This document shows positions 50,484 to 58,557 of a DNA stretch of 64,000 nt, one piece after another. Each line of letters opens with the position of its first letter. The first letter of the stretch is position 1. Source of the DNA: Mycolicibacterium mageritense (GTDB taxonomy: Bacteria > Actinomycetota > Actinomycetes > Mycobacteriales > Mycobacteriaceae); the NCBI RefSeq assembly GCF_010727475.1, contig NZ_AP022567.1, positions 434,001 through 498,000 on the forward strand, written 5' to 3'. The position numbers were made by a program, and so were the translations under genes. Under the pieces are notes generated by a model that was not told the DNA's origin, made no database searches, and worked only from the letters and a program-made list of their open reading frames with translations.

Positions 50484-51554
50484 TCACGGGTACGACAGCA
50501 ACACCAATACCCGGCCGTCCGGGGAGGGCTCCGCAAAATCCGCCTCTGTCATGCCGTAATACTGCGCCTGGTCCTCGGTGATGTGGTCGATGACTTTGCC
50601 CTGCGCGGTCAGAGTCCCGTTGCGCATGCGCTTGATCACGCCGACAAAATCGGGCACCGAAAGGGATTCCGCCAACAACAAGGCCTCACCGCCGTCTGCC
50701 AATGTCACCAGCACTCCCGCGCCTGAATAGTTGTTGCCGCCACGGCCCGTTCCGCGCGGCGCCCAGTACACGGGCGCCGCTTCGGCGGTTCCGGCCACAC
50801 GGCGGTACTGCCCGACGCTGTGCGTGCCGTCGGCGACGGTGACCATCGGCAGGGCCGCGACCGTGCGGTGTTCATGCCACCACATCCAGCCGATCGGAAT
50901 GCCCACGATCGCGTAGATCAGCACCATGAGCATCAGCACGGGTTTCCACGCGATCTCCCAGCCGAGGCGGCGGTCCTGGCTCTCGAGTTGCCTGCGTCCG
51001 AATCGGAAGACGTACCAAGTCAATATGCGCGCCAGCGCCATCGCGGCGAGGATGGACAGCCCAGCGATTCCCGCCACGCGCCAGTAGAACGTGCTGTCGC
51101 CGTGATTGATCGTCGCGAGCACCATCACGGCGGGGATCGGCGCGGTCAGCAACAGCAACAGCGCATACGACGGATGGCTCGTCAGATACGTGTAATGGGC
51201 GGTCCAGGCGCGGTTGCCCGCGACGACGGTGTAGTCACCGACGTCCGCGCGCACCACGGGCGTCCACGAACCCTCGACCAGGCGGGGCCGGATCAGGTTG
51301 CGCACGAAGAAGAATCCGCACAGCACCGAGATCGCCAACGCACCCCAGAACACGCCAGGAACACTGCCGCCGGTGCCGGGCACGCCGAACGCTCCCCTGA
51401 TGTCGATGACCTTCGCGATGAAGAACGCCAGCGGCAGCGCGAAGAACAACTCGACGAGCCACAGCTGGAGTAGTTGCGGGATGCGAGAACCGATGCGGTC
51501 GAATGCCAGTACACCACGCCAGATGAACCGCAGCACCCGCATGGACCGGAACAA
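50484..51554 (-). CDS. Conserved membrane protein, unknown function
   Basis: 356 aa with about five TM segments: LWLVELFFALPLAFFIAKVI (near 32-51), VFWGALAISVLCGFFFV (near 69), YALLLLLTAPIPAVMVLAT (near 130), a segment near 165-185, and MLMVLIYAIVGIPIGWMWW (near 210-230). The C-terminal 120 residues are soluble with a Gly-rich turn and end in PDGRVLVLLSYP. I do not recognise a family. Start ATG 51554 or the ATG four codons later. It lies just after mutT2 (6-bp gap), so probably the same transcript. Confidence 0.75.
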   Translation of the reverse strand: MFRSMRVLRFIWRGVLAFDRIGSRIPQLLQLWLVELFFALPLAFFIAKVIDIRGAFGVPGTGGSVPGVFWGALAISVLCGFFFVRNLIRPRLVEGSWTPVVRADVGDYTVVAGNRAWTAHYTYLTSHPSYALLLLLTAPIPAVMVLATINHGDSTFYWRVAGIAGLSILAAMALARILTWYVFRFGRRQLESQDRRLGWEIAWKPVLMLMVLIYAIVGIPIGWMWWHEHRTVAALPMVTVADGTHSVGQYRRVAGTAEAAPVYWAPRGTGRGGNNYSGAGVLVTLADGGEALLLAESLSVPDFVGVIKRMRNGTLTAQGKVIDHITEDQAQYYGMTEADFAEPSPDGRVLVLLSYP

Positions 51555-51560
51555 TAAGCG

Positions 51561-51953
51561 TCAGCCGGTGCGCAGCGCAGCAGAAAGATCGGGCAGCCAC
51601 GCGCGGTCAGCGGGCACCCATGCCACGCGGTCGAGTTCGTCGGCGCGCACCCAACGCAACGCCCGGTGATCGTGGGGATGGGGACTGCCCGCGGTGAGCG
51701 ACACGCGATACGCCCGAAGCGTCATGGCCGAGTTCAGCGCGACGTCGGCGCCCAGCCGCGGCCCGACGGTGACCTCGACGCCGAGTTCCTCGGCAAGCTC
51801 GCGGATCAGCGCGTCGGCATCGCTCTCCCCCGGCGCCACCTTGCCGCCCGGCAGTTCCCACAACCCGGCAAGCTCGGGCGGGCGCGCCCGCTGCGCGACC
51901 AGGAGGCAGGCGCCCGAAATGAGCGCCCCGGCGACCACGATCTGCTCACTCAT
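51561..51953 (-). CDS. mutT2: Nudix hydrolase MutT2
   Basis: 130-aa Nudix pyrophosphohydrolase that sanitises oxidised or modified nucleotides (in mycobacteria MutT2 acts on dCTP, 5-methyl-dCTP and 8-oxo-dGTP). Complete Nudix box GGKVAPGESDADALIRELAE followed by ELGVEV (GX5EX7REUXEEXGU). ATG 51953 gives the correct N-terminus (MSEQIVVAGALI). Upstream frame to 52367 is a shadow. Divergent from phhB with 27 bp between starts. Corresponds to Rv1160. Confidence 0.94.
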   Translation of the reverse strand: MSEQIVVAGALISGACLLVAQRARPPELAGLWELPGGKVAPGESDADALIRELAEELGVEVTVGPRLGADVALNSAMTLRAYRVSLTAGSPHPHDHRALRWVRADELDRVAWVPADRAWLPDLSAALRTG

Positions 51954-51980
51954 CGCGCCCGACGGTATAACGTCGAAAGC

Positions 51981-52265
51981 ATGGCTGTGCTCACGAATGA
52001 TCAAGTTGACGCCGCACTGCCCGATCTGCCCGGCTGGGAACGCGCGGCGGGTGCCCTGCGCCGGTCGATCAAGTTCCCGACGTTCTTGGACGGCATCGAA
52101 GCCGTGCGGCAGGTAGCGGAGTTCGCGGAACTCAAAGACCATCATCCGGACATCGACATCCGTTGGCGGACAGTCACTTTCGCCCTTGTGACGCATTCCG
52201 CCGGCGGGATCACGGAGAAGGATCTGTCGATGGCCGCAGAGATCGATCGGATCCTCGGCCAGTAG
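51981..52265 (+). CDS. phhB: Pterin-4a-carbinolamine dehydratase
   Basis: 94-aa PCD/DCoH-family protein that dehydrates 4a-hydroxy-tetrahydrobiopterin. Core motif ELKDHHPDIDIRWRTVTFALVTH contains the catalytic HHP and the paired His; the N-terminus is VLTNDQVDAALPDLPGWE. ATG 51981. Its last 56 bp overlap the end of the convergent pimE gene. Corresponds to Rv1159A. Confidence 0.9.
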   Translation: MAVLTNDQVDAALPDLPGWERAAGALRRSIKFPTFLDGIEAVRQVAEFAELKDHHPDIDIRWRTVTFALVTHSAGGITEKDLSMAAEIDRILGQ

Positions 52266-53472
52266 CGGCGATCCAGCCCAACGTCGCCAGCGCCGCGACC
52301 AGGTAGACCAGGCCGGCCCAGGCCAGGTACCAGGGCCTGCTGATCTCCCAGATGGTGGGCTGGGCAAAACTCAAAACCCAGGGCACGCCGACGAGGGTCA
52401 GCGCGAGCCACACCCAGCCCAGCAGCCGAGCGCCCGACCGGTCGGCCAGCGGTCCGTGGAACAGCCACATCATCAACGGGACCAGCCACACCCAGTGATG
52501 CGTCCACGAGATCGGCGACAGCAGCAGCCCGAACAGGCTCACGATGAGAATCGCCCCGAGCCGGTCAGCATCGCCGCCGATCGCGCGCCACGCCAACACG
52601 GCGAGTACGGCGGTGACGGCGATCCCGGCCAGCACCAGCGGACCGTATTCGGCGTCGTAGCCCAGGATGCGCGAGATCGCCCCCCGCCATGACTGGTTGA
52701 ACGACGTGCCGATGGGCCCGACCCGGCTGGCATCGCCGAGCAATTCGGTGAAGTAGTAACGGGTCTGGTCACCGGTGACCAACGCCGAGACCCCGATCGT
52801 GCCGAAGAACACGAGCGCGGAGAACACCGCGACGGCCCACCGTCGGGCGCCGGCGAAGTAGAGCCCCGCGACGGCAGGCGTGAGCTTCACGCCTGCGGCG
52901 AGCCCGACCAGCAGCCCCGAAAGCCACCACCGCGTGCAGTAGACCGCGTACAGCACGGCCAGCACCAGCACCAGGTTGACCTGGCCGTAGTCGAGGTTGC
53001 TGCGGACCGGTTCGGTCCAGATGCCCAGCGCGGTCCACAACATGGCCTGCCGCGTACTGGTCAGATTCAGCAAGCGCTGGGTGATCCGCACGATTCCGTA
53101 CAGCGCCGCGATGCACCCGAGCTGCCAGGCGAGCGCGACGAACCCGAACGGCAGCAGGTGAAGCGGGTAGAACACGACGGCTGCGAACGGCGGGTACGTG
53201 AACGGCAGCGGGAAATCCGGTGTGACGTCGCTGTACTCGTACCGGTAGAGGGTGCCGGGGTGATCGAGCGCCGCCGCCCCGCCGAGATAGACGTGCAGGT
53301 CGACGAAGTTCGTCGCGTTGGGCACCAGGTATGTCCATGCCAGCCGGCCGGCGATGCTGAGCACCAGCAACATCGGCGCAAGCTTGAGCAGCCGCACGGT
53401 GAATGCGGCCCGGACCGGGGTTGATGGCGTGGTGTTTACCGGGCCGACTCTATCGTCCGCCCATTTCGTCAC
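52210..53472 (-). CDS. pimE: Polyprenyl-phosphomannose-dependent alpha-1,2-mannosyltransferase PimE
   Basis: 420-aa GT-C membrane glycosyltransferase that adds the fifth mannose to AcPIM4 in polar PIM synthesis. About 10-11 TM helices; the first extracytoplasmic loop carries NFVDLHVYLGG, with the catalytic Asp at position 58 counted from GTG 53472. This is the residue number published for M. smegmatis PimE, which supports the chosen start. The open frame reaches 53805 but the added part is Arg-rich shadow. Divergent from an Ala/Pro-rich secreted protein gene across a GTMAC repeat array. Confidence 0.95.
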   Translation of the reverse strand: MTKWADDRVGPVNTTPSTPVRAAFTVRLLKLAPMLLVLSIAGRLAWTYLVPNATNFVDLHVYLGGAAALDHPGTLYRYEYSDVTPDFPLPFTYPPFAAVVFYPLHLLPFGFVALAWQLGCIAALYGIVRITQRLLNLTSTRQAMLWTALGIWTEPVRSNLDYGQVNLVLVLAVLYAVYCTRWWLSGLLVGLAAGVKLTPAVAGLYFAGARRWAVAVFSALVFFGTIGVSALVTGDQTRYYFTELLGDASRVGPIGTSFNQSWRGAISRILGYDAEYGPLVLAGIAVTAVLAVLAWRAIGGDADRLGAILIVSLFGLLLSPISWTHHWVWLVPLMMWLFHGPLADRSGARLLGWVWLALTLVGVPWVLSFAQPTIWEISRPWYLAWAGLVYLVAALATLGWIAATGRGSDRSLRPSTDPSP

Positions 53473-53514
53473 TCCGTCGTGACGCTCGGCACGGCGGCGC
53501 GCACGCGGCGGTCG

Positions 53515-53585
53515 GTAACCGATTCCCGTCACTGCCGTAACGGTTGAATAAATGCCACACGTGTCACTTGAGTAACACCAGTAAC
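53515..53585. promoter_or_regulatory. GTMAC direct-repeat array between pimE and the secreted protein gene (MtrA-like sites)
   Basis: Pentamers GTAAC 53515, GTCAC 53528, GTAAC 53537, GTCAC 53563, GTAAC 53572 and GTAAC 53581. The last five form two groups with a strict 9-bp period (528/537; 563/572/581). Direct GTMAC repeats at this spacing match the actinobacterial MtrA recognition pattern. The array occupies the divergent promoter of pimE (start 53472) and the gene at 53632. Confidence 0.5.
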
Positions 53586-53631
53586 CCGATAGTTTCGGCT
53601 CCAGACGTGCAGTCAACCGATTGGGAGAACC

Positions 53632-54234
53632 ATGAAACTCACCTGGAAAATGCTTTCCACCAGCATGATCGCGGCAGCAGGCGCTGTCCCGGTCGCCCTG
53701 GTGCTCAGCGGAAGCGCGAGTGCCGAACCGGTGCCCGCACCGGCGCCGCCCGGTGTGCCGATCATCGATCAAATCGCCGCCGCGCCGGCCGCCGCCGCGC
53801 CGCAACTGCTGCAGGGCGTCACTTCTGCCCTGACCGGCGCCCCGGCGCCCGCGCCCGCTCCGGCACCCGCGGCCACGGCGTCGGTCACGCTGCCGCAGAT
53901 GCCCGCGACCGCACCGGCGGCAACCGCTCCCGCGGCAACGGCGCCCACAGCAACCGGGCCGGCCTCGCTGCTGCCGTCGGCCGACATCAACATCCCGCAG
54001 GTGCCCGGCATGCCGGTGCCCCTGCCCAAGCAGGTCAGCATCCCGGGCGACCTGACCGGGCTCATGCCTGTCGCCGCCAACGCGGTCGCCCCGGCGGCCA
54101 ACGTGGCGGCACCGGTGGCCAACGTGGCCGCACCCGCAGCGACCGCTCCGGTGGCGACCGCTCCGGCAGCCGCCGCCGGGGCCGTGCCGAGCGCGTTGAG
54201 CCTGGCACCGCTGCTGACCGCCGGCCTGCCCTGA
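53632..54234 (+). CDS. Secreted Ala/Pro-rich protein (Rv1158c-like)
   Basis: 200 aa. Signal peptide about 1-32 with cleavage near SASA/EP (MIAAAGAVPVALVLSGSASA). The mature part is almost entirely Ala, Pro, Val and Thr in irregular repeats (PAPAPAPA, ATAPAATAP, NVAAPVANVAAP) with a conserved-looking centre SADINIPQVPGMPVPLPKQV. No domain recognised. GGGAG lies 7 nt before ATG 53632. It precedes a second Ala/Pro-rich gene by 43 bp, as Rv1158c and Rv1157c do. Probably a cell-wall-associated structural or antigenic protein. Confidence 0.85.
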   Translation: MKLTWKMLSTSMIAAAGAVPVALVLSGSASAEPVPAPAPPGVPIIDQIAAAPAAAAPQLLQGVTSALTGAPAPAPAPAPAATASVTLPQMPATAPAATAPAATAPTATGPASLLPSADINIPQVPGMPVPLPKQVSIPGDLTGLMPVAANAVAPAANVAAPVANVAAPAATAPVATAPAAAAGAVPSALSLAPLLTAGLP

Positions 54235-54277
54235 TCACCGCCCCGGTCTGACCGTCCGAAACGCATTGGGAGCACCC

Positions 54278-55255
54278 ATGTCACCGAAATCGTTGTTCGC
54301 CACCGCCATTGCCGTCGGTTCGGCTACCGCGCTGCTCTTGGGCAGCGGTATCGCCAACGCCGATCCGGCACCCCTGCCGCTGCCGATCGACAACCTGCAG
54401 GCGCCAGGGCTGTCGGCAGTCCAGGGCCTCAGCCCGGTCATTCAGCAGGCCGCGGCTGACCCGGCTGGTGCCGCACAACTGTTGATGGCCGCCGCGCAGG
54501 CGTTTGCCGCCAACAAATCGGAACCGGCTGACTCCCGCAATGTCGCGACGGCGGTCAACCACTTCGTGACCGACCCGGCGACGGCGGCGCCCGAGCACGT
54601 GCCCGCCGCCGGGGCCGGTCCCGAAGCGCACCTGCCGAGCGGCGTCGACCCGGCCCACTCGGTCGGACCGGCCGTCGAGGCAGCGCCGCTGGCTGCACCG
54701 GCGCCTGCCCCCGAGGCCGCACCGGCTCCCGCACCCGAGGCGGCACCTGCGCCCGCTCCAGCCCCTGCACCGGAAGCCGCGCCTGCGCCGGCACCCGCTC
54801 CCGCACCCGAGGGCGCGCCGGCGCCCCCACCGGGATTCGGGCCGGACACGCCGCCGACGCAGGACTTCATGTATCCGTCGATCAGCAACGGCTGCCTCAA
54901 GGACGGCGGAAACGTTCTCGCGACGGCGATCTCGGTGGCAGGCCCGGCGAAGATCCCGGCGCCCGGACCGGCCGCGGGCCAGACGGCCTACGTGTTCACC
55001 GCGGTCGGAACCCCGGGACCGGCCGCCGAGCAGAAGCTGCCGCTGAACGTCACGTGGGTCAACCTGACCACCGGCAAGTCGGGCAGCGTGACGCTCAAGC
55101 CACGGCCCGACATCAACCCGCAGGGACCGACGACACTCACCGCGATCGCCGACACCGGGTCAGGCAGCATCATGTCGACGATCTTCGGCCAGGTGACCAC
55201 GACCGAGAAGCAATGCCAGTTCATGCCCACCATCGGTTCCACGGTGGTGCCCTGA
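54278..55255 (+). CDS. Secreted Ala/Pro-rich protein with a folded C-terminal domain (Rv1157c-like)
   Basis: 325 aa from ATG 54278 (GGGAG 7 nt upstream). Signal peptide about 1-28 (AVGSATALLLGSGIANA). Residues about 30-120 are helical; about 138-190 is a PAPAPE-type repeat region (DNA 54690-54835); the last 125 residues form a compact domain with two cysteines (SISNGCLKDGG and EKQCQF) and beta-strand patterns (TAYVFTAVGTPGPAAEQKLP, VNLTTGKSGSVTL). The repeat length may vary between strains. Followed by a strong terminator. Confidence 0.85.
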   Translation: MSPKSLFATAIAVGSATALLLGSGIANADPAPLPLPIDNLQAPGLSAVQGLSPVIQQAAADPAGAAQLLMAAAQAFAANKSEPADSRNVATAVNHFVTDPATAAPEHVPAAGAGPEAHLPSGVDPAHSVGPAVEAAPLAAPAPAPEAAPAPAPEAAPAPAPAPAPEAAPAPAPAPAPEGAPAPPPGFGPDTPPTQDFMYPSISNGCLKDGGNVLATAISVAGPAKIPAPGPAAGQTAYVFTAVGTPGPAAEQKLPLNVTWVNLTTGKSGSVTLKPRPDINPQGPTTLTAIADTGSGSIMSTIFGQVTTTEKQCQFMPTIGSTVVP

Positions 55256-55277
55256 CATCACGGAAAATGGGGAAAGG

Positions 55278-55317
55278 AAATTCCCGGTCGCCGGCTCCGG
55301 CTGGCGACCGGGAATTT
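55278..55317. terminator. Strong bidirectional hairpin
   Basis: AAATTCCCGGTCGCC (55278-55292) pairs perfectly with GGCGACCGGGAATTT (55303-55317): a 15-bp stem, 10-nt loop, and T-rich and A-rich ends on either side. It separates the secreted protein gene from the convergent small gene at 55336. Confidence 0.9.
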
Positions 55318-55335
55318 TGTCTGGGGACAGGTCGG

Positions 55336-55485
55336 TCAGTAGGCCATGAAGAGGATCATGTCCCGGTCGTATTCGCGGCCGGGGTGGGACTCGGCGAGGT
55401 GTGCCTGAGCCTTCTCGACCAGATCGTCCTCGTCGGTCCCGGTGATCGCCTCGCCGCACGGGCAGTTGAGATGTGTCTTCGCCAT
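55336..55485 (-). CDS. 49-aa small protein, DUF1059-like
   Basis: Reads MAKTHLNCPCGEAITGTDED at the start, then a helix (DDLVEKAQAHLAESHPGRE) and ends MILFMAY. The pattern CPCG...H-L...H resembles the small DUF1059 family (Cys-Cys-His-His zinc-like). ATG 55485 to TGA 55336; too short for usual ORF cut-offs but protein-like composition. Divergent from a nitroreductase gene 35 bp away; convergent with the Ala/Pro gene across the hairpin at 55278-55317. Confidence 0.78.
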   Translation of the reverse strand: MAKTHLNCPCGEAITGTDEDDLVEKAQAHLAESHPGREYDRDMILFMAY

Positions 55486-55520
55486 ATCATCACCATCGCA
55501 TAAGTGGGTTGAATGTCGAT

Positions 55521-56174
55521 ATGGACTTGTACGACGTCATGCGCACGACCGGAGCCGCCCGCCAGTTCACCGACGATCCGCTGCCCGACGAGGTGCTGGA
55601 ACGGATTCTCGACAACGCACGCTTCGCGCCCAGCGGCGGCAACCGGCAGGGCAACCGCGTCATCGTTGTCCGTGACCAGCAGACGCGCGAGGCACTCGCC
55701 GATCTCAGCCGCACCGGTATGCGGCGCTACATCGCCCAGCAGCGCAACGGCGAGAACCCTTGGAACCCTTTGCATCCCCCTGGCGTGTCCGACGAGCAGA
55801 TCGCGGCCGTGGACGCGCCGCGGGCCGCGCAGCTGCTCGATGCGGCCGTGGTGCTGGTGGCCTGTGTCGACCTCGGCGTGGTCGCCGCGTTCGACCAGGA
55901 TCTCGACCGCATCGGCGTGGTATCGGGCGCGTCGGTGTACCCGTTCGTGTGGAACATCCTGCTGTCCGCCCGCAACGAGGGTTACGGCGGTGTGCTCACC
56001 ACGATGGCGATCGCAGAGGAGCCGCGGGTCAAGGAGCTGCTCGGCATCCCCGACGAGTACGCGATCGCCGCGGTGGTGCCATTGGGCAAGCCGGTCCGTC
56101 AGTTCACCAAGCTGACGCGCAAGCCGGTATCGGAGATCGCCGTACGTGAGCGGTTCGACGGGGAGGCGTTCTAG
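55521..56174 (+). CDS. Nitroreductase-family FMN protein
   Basis: 217 aa. FMN-binding N-terminus MRTTGAARQFTDDPLPDEVL (R-x-x-R-x-F type) and FAPSGGNRQGNRVIVV, a central helix AVDAPRAAQLLDAAVVLVAC, and the closing GYGGVLTTMAIAEEPRVKELLG followed by AIAAVVPLGKP. Nitroreductases of this group reduce quinones, nitroaromatics or act on flavins. ATG 55521 gives the standard start; the frame is open to 55473. Single gene followed by the tandem palindromic repeat. Confidence 0.9.
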   Translation: MDLYDVMRTTGAARQFTDDPLPDEVLERILDNARFAPSGGNRQGNRVIVVRDQQTREALADLSRTGMRRYIAQQRNGENPWNPLHPPGVSDEQIAAVDAPRAAQLLDAAVVLVACVDLGVVAAFDQDLDRIGVVSGASVYPFVWNILLSARNEGYGGVLTTMAIAEEPRVKELLGIPDEYAIAAVVPLGKPVRQFTKLTRKPVSEIAVRERFDGEAF

Positions 56175-56185
56175 CTCCTGCGTCT

Positions 56186-56333
56186 GCGTTCACTCTGCGA
56201 TGACGGCGCTGCCCACTGCACTTTCCCGCCATAGCCGCAGGGTCAACTCTGGGCCTCCCCCACTTTGCGTTGACTTTGCGGTGACGGCGCTGCCCACTCG
56301 CGCTTTCGCGCCATAGCCGCAGAGCCAACTCCG
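56186..56333. repeat. Tandem pair of palindromic (REP-like) repeat units
   Basis: Two related 63-67 bp units, 56186-56250 and 56267-56333, share GCGTTSACTYTGCGRTGACG, GGCGCTGCCCACT, then CGCCATAGCCGCAG. Each unit has inverted ends, best in the second: GTTGACTTTGCGG against CCGCAGAGCCAAC (11 of 13 pair). They fill the space between a nitroreductase and a convergent repair gene. They resemble short interspersed palindromic repeats of mycobacteria, possibly doubling as terminators. Confidence 0.75.
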
Positions 56334-56335
56334 AG

Positions 56336-56914
56336 CTAGCCCTTGGCGGCCTTGGCTGCCGCCTTCATCTGCTTCTTGTAGGACCGCACCTGCTGCAACG
56401 AGGCGGCATCCACTACGTCGGCCACTGACATGTGGGTGCCGGCCTTGCCGTAGTCACCCGCGGCGGCGCGCCATCCTGCCGGCGTCACGCCGTACTGCTT
56501 GCCGAGCAGCGCCAGGAAGATCCGGGCCTTCTGGTCGCCGAACCCGGGCAGCTTCTTGAGACGGCGCAGCACCTCTTTGCCGTCCGGGTCGCCTGCGGTC
56601 CACAAGGCTGTGACGTCGCCGTCGTACTCGTCGACGACGGCCTGCGCGAGCGCCTGCACCCGCTTGGCCATCGATCCCGGAAACCGGTGAATGGCAGGGG
56701 TTTCCGAGCACAGCGCGACGAACTTGTCCGGGTTGTATTCCGCGATCTGGCGCGCATCGACGCCGCCGATGCGGTCGGCGATCTTCTTGGGCCCGGCGAA
56801 CGCCGTCTCCATCGGGATCTGCTGGTCAAGCATCATCCCGACCAGCAGTGCGAACGGGTTGTCCTCCAGCAACGCGTCGGCGGCCGGGTCTTGAACGAGC
56901 TGCAGTTTTCCCAC
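56336..56914 (-). CDS. HhH-GPD family base excision repair protein
   Basis: 192-aa member of the helix-hairpin-helix GPD superfamily (EndoIII/MutY-like fold). LLVGMMLDQQIPMETAF is the start of the fold; the hairpin is LKKLPGFGDQKARIFLALLG and a following Asp is in WRAAAGDYGK. The Fe-S cysteines of Nth/MutY are absent. The C-terminal tail is Lys/Ala-rich. Conserved in mycobacteria as an uncharacterised HhH-GPD protein; glycosylase substrate not known. Confidence 0.88.
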   Translation of the reverse strand: MGKLQLVQDPAADALLEDNPFALLVGMMLDQQIPMETAFAGPKKIADRIGGVDARQIAEYNPDKFVALCSETPAIHRFPGSMAKRVQALAQAVVDEYDGDVTALWTAGDPDGKEVLRRLKKLPGFGDQKARIFLALLGKQYGVTPAGWRAAAGDYGKAGTHMSVADVVDAASLQQVRSYKKQMKAAAKAAKG

Positions 56915-57024
56915 GTCGCCAGTCTAGGACCACGCGGTGGCGGAGCAATCCGTCCTCGCTTTTTGACGCCTCCGTCGGTGCAGTGTGCAAACGTGTACGC
57001 GACAACTGCCCATAGGAGATGGAC

Positions 57025-57321
57025 ATGAGACGTGTGCTTGCCCCTCTATTCGCAGCGATGGCCACCGCCATCGCCTTGGCGGCCACGGCCAATGCCGTGC
57101 CGGACCAGGGCACGCCGGCATTCGACGAGTACATGCAGGGTCTCGACCGAAACGGTTATCACCTGAACCCTGACACCGCGTGGCGCGTCGCCCATCAGGC
57201 GTGCATCGGCGGGCTGCCGGGCTATATCGGTTTGGAGCTGGCTGCGCAAGGAGTCATCGGCCCCGGGGCACAGGAGCGCGTGATGGACGTGGCCAGAAAA
57301 TACGCCTGCCCGGTTCAGTAA
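57025..57321 (+). CDS. Secreted DUF732 protein
   Basis: 98 aa. Signal peptide about 1-25 (LAPLFAAMATAIALAATANA) then a DUF732 domain with two conserved cysteines (AHQACIGG, KYACPVQ) likely in a disulfide. ATG 57025 is preferred over 57019 because AGGAG (57014-57018) is then 6 nt upstream. DUF732 proteins are common exported proteins of mycobacteria with no known activity. It lies 36 bp before a histidine kinase gene on the same strand. Confidence 0.87.
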   Translation: MRRVLAPLFAAMATAIALAATANAVPDQGTPAFDEYMQGLDRNGYHLNPDTAWRVAHQACIGGLPGYIGLELAAQGVIGPGAQERVMDVARKYACPVQ

Positions 57322-57357
57322 GTTCAGTAATCAGCGCAGTTTAAGGTTGGCCGCAAG

Positions 57358-58557
57358 ATGTCGGTCGAGGTTGCGGTTGCGCTGGCATTGGCGCTGATGC
57401 TGACGGCGGTGGCCGCCGTCGTGGTGGTGCGCACCCGCCGCGTCGTCGCGACCCCCACCGAACGCGCGGTCCACACCGCGCTGCACACCGCGTCGCTGGC
57501 CGCGCGGGCCCTGCGTCGTGGGCTCGACACCGACTCCGCACAGACCGCCGCGCCGTTCCTGCGCGGGCTCACCGGCACGGAAGGACTCGCGCTGTTCGAC
57601 AGCGACGGGGCGCTGCTGGCGCGCGATCAGGGCGACGCCGCGATCTGGGTGCCCGACCTGGTCGACACCAGCGCCGCCACGGCGAAGGAGTCGATCGCCG
57701 GGCAGCGCCGGGTGCTGCGGGAAGTGCGGACGACGGCCGTCGTCGCCCAACCGCTGTTGACCGAGGGCGGCGACGTGCTCGGCGTGCTCGTGGTGGTCAC
57801 GGTCGGCACACCAGGGCCCGGCATGCTCGGCGCGGTGGGCGAAGTGGCCCGCTATGCCGCGAGCCAGATCGAACTGGCGGAGCTCGACGCGTCGCGGGCG
57901 CGATTGGACCGGGCCGAGGTGCTCGCGCTGCGCGCGCAGATCAGCCCGCACTTCATCTACAACGCGCTCAACACCATCGCGTCGTTCGTGCGCACCGATC
58001 CCGACCGGGCCCGCGAACTGATCCTGGAATTCGCCGATTTCACCCGCTATTCGTTCCGGGCGGCAGGCCAGTACACGACGCTGGCCGAGGAGCTGCGCAA
58101 CATCGACCGCTACCTCACCCTGGAGCGGGCCAGGTTCGGCGCCGCGCTCAAGGTCCGGCTGCAGGTGGCTCCCGAGGTGCTCAACGTGGTGGTGCCGTTC
58201 CTTGCCCTGCAACCGCTGGTGGAGAACGCAGTCCGGCACGGACTGGCCGGGCAGGGCGGCGGATCGGTCGAGATCGTGGCGCACGACGCCGGAACCGACT
58301 GCGTGATCACCGTCGAGGACGACGGCGCAGGCATGGACCCCGACCAACTGCGCTCGGCGCAGGGCGACGCGCTGGCCGACCGCACCGACCAGTCCGCGCA
58401 CGTCGGCCTGACCAATGTCGACCATCGGCTGCGCGCGGCGTTCGGCAACGATTACGGTCTGGTGGTCGAGACAGCGATCGGAGCGGGCACCAAGGTCATC
58501 ATGCGGGTACCGAAGTTCCGTTCCGGGGTGCGCGCCAGCGGAGGTGCAGTGGGGTGA
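57358..58557 (+). CDS. LytS-type sensor histidine kinase
   Basis: 399 aa with one N-terminal TM helix (VAVALALALMLTAVAAVVVV) and a cytoplasmic sensor region (about 40-175) that may be a small ligand-binding domain. The His_kinase domain has ISPHFIYNALNTIASFV (phospho-His near 200) and the HATPase has LQPLVENAVRHGLAGQ and ITVEDDGAGMD. Unlike E. coli BtsS/LytS it lacks the multi-TM 5TMR domain. Followed by its LytTR regulator (4-bp overlap) and by two sodium:solute symporter modules, so it probably senses a carboxylate carried by them. Confidence 0.9.
   Translation: MSVEVAVALALALMLTAVAAVVVVRTRRVVATPTERAVHTALHTASLAARALRRGLDTDSAQTAAPFLRGLTGTEGLALFDSDGALLARDQGDAAIWVPDLVDTSAATAKESIAGQRRVLREVRTTAVVAQPLLTEGGDVLGVLVVVTVGTPGPGMLGAVGEVARYAASQIELAELDASRARLDRAEVLALRAQISPHFIYNALNTIASFVRTDPDRARELILEFADFTRYSFRAAGQYTTLAEELRNIDRYLTLERARFGAALKVRLQVAPEVLNVVVPFLALQPLVENAVRHGLAGQGGGSVEIVAHDAGTDCVITVEDDGAGMDPDQLRSAQGDALADRTDQSAHVGLTNVDHRLRAAFGNDYGLVVETAIGAGTKVIMRVPKFRSGVRASGGAVG

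Noticed and set aside
55322..55338. GGGGACAGGTCGGTCAG as a second dormancy box
   Set aside because: The second half lacks CCC and it lies at the end of genes, not in a promoter.
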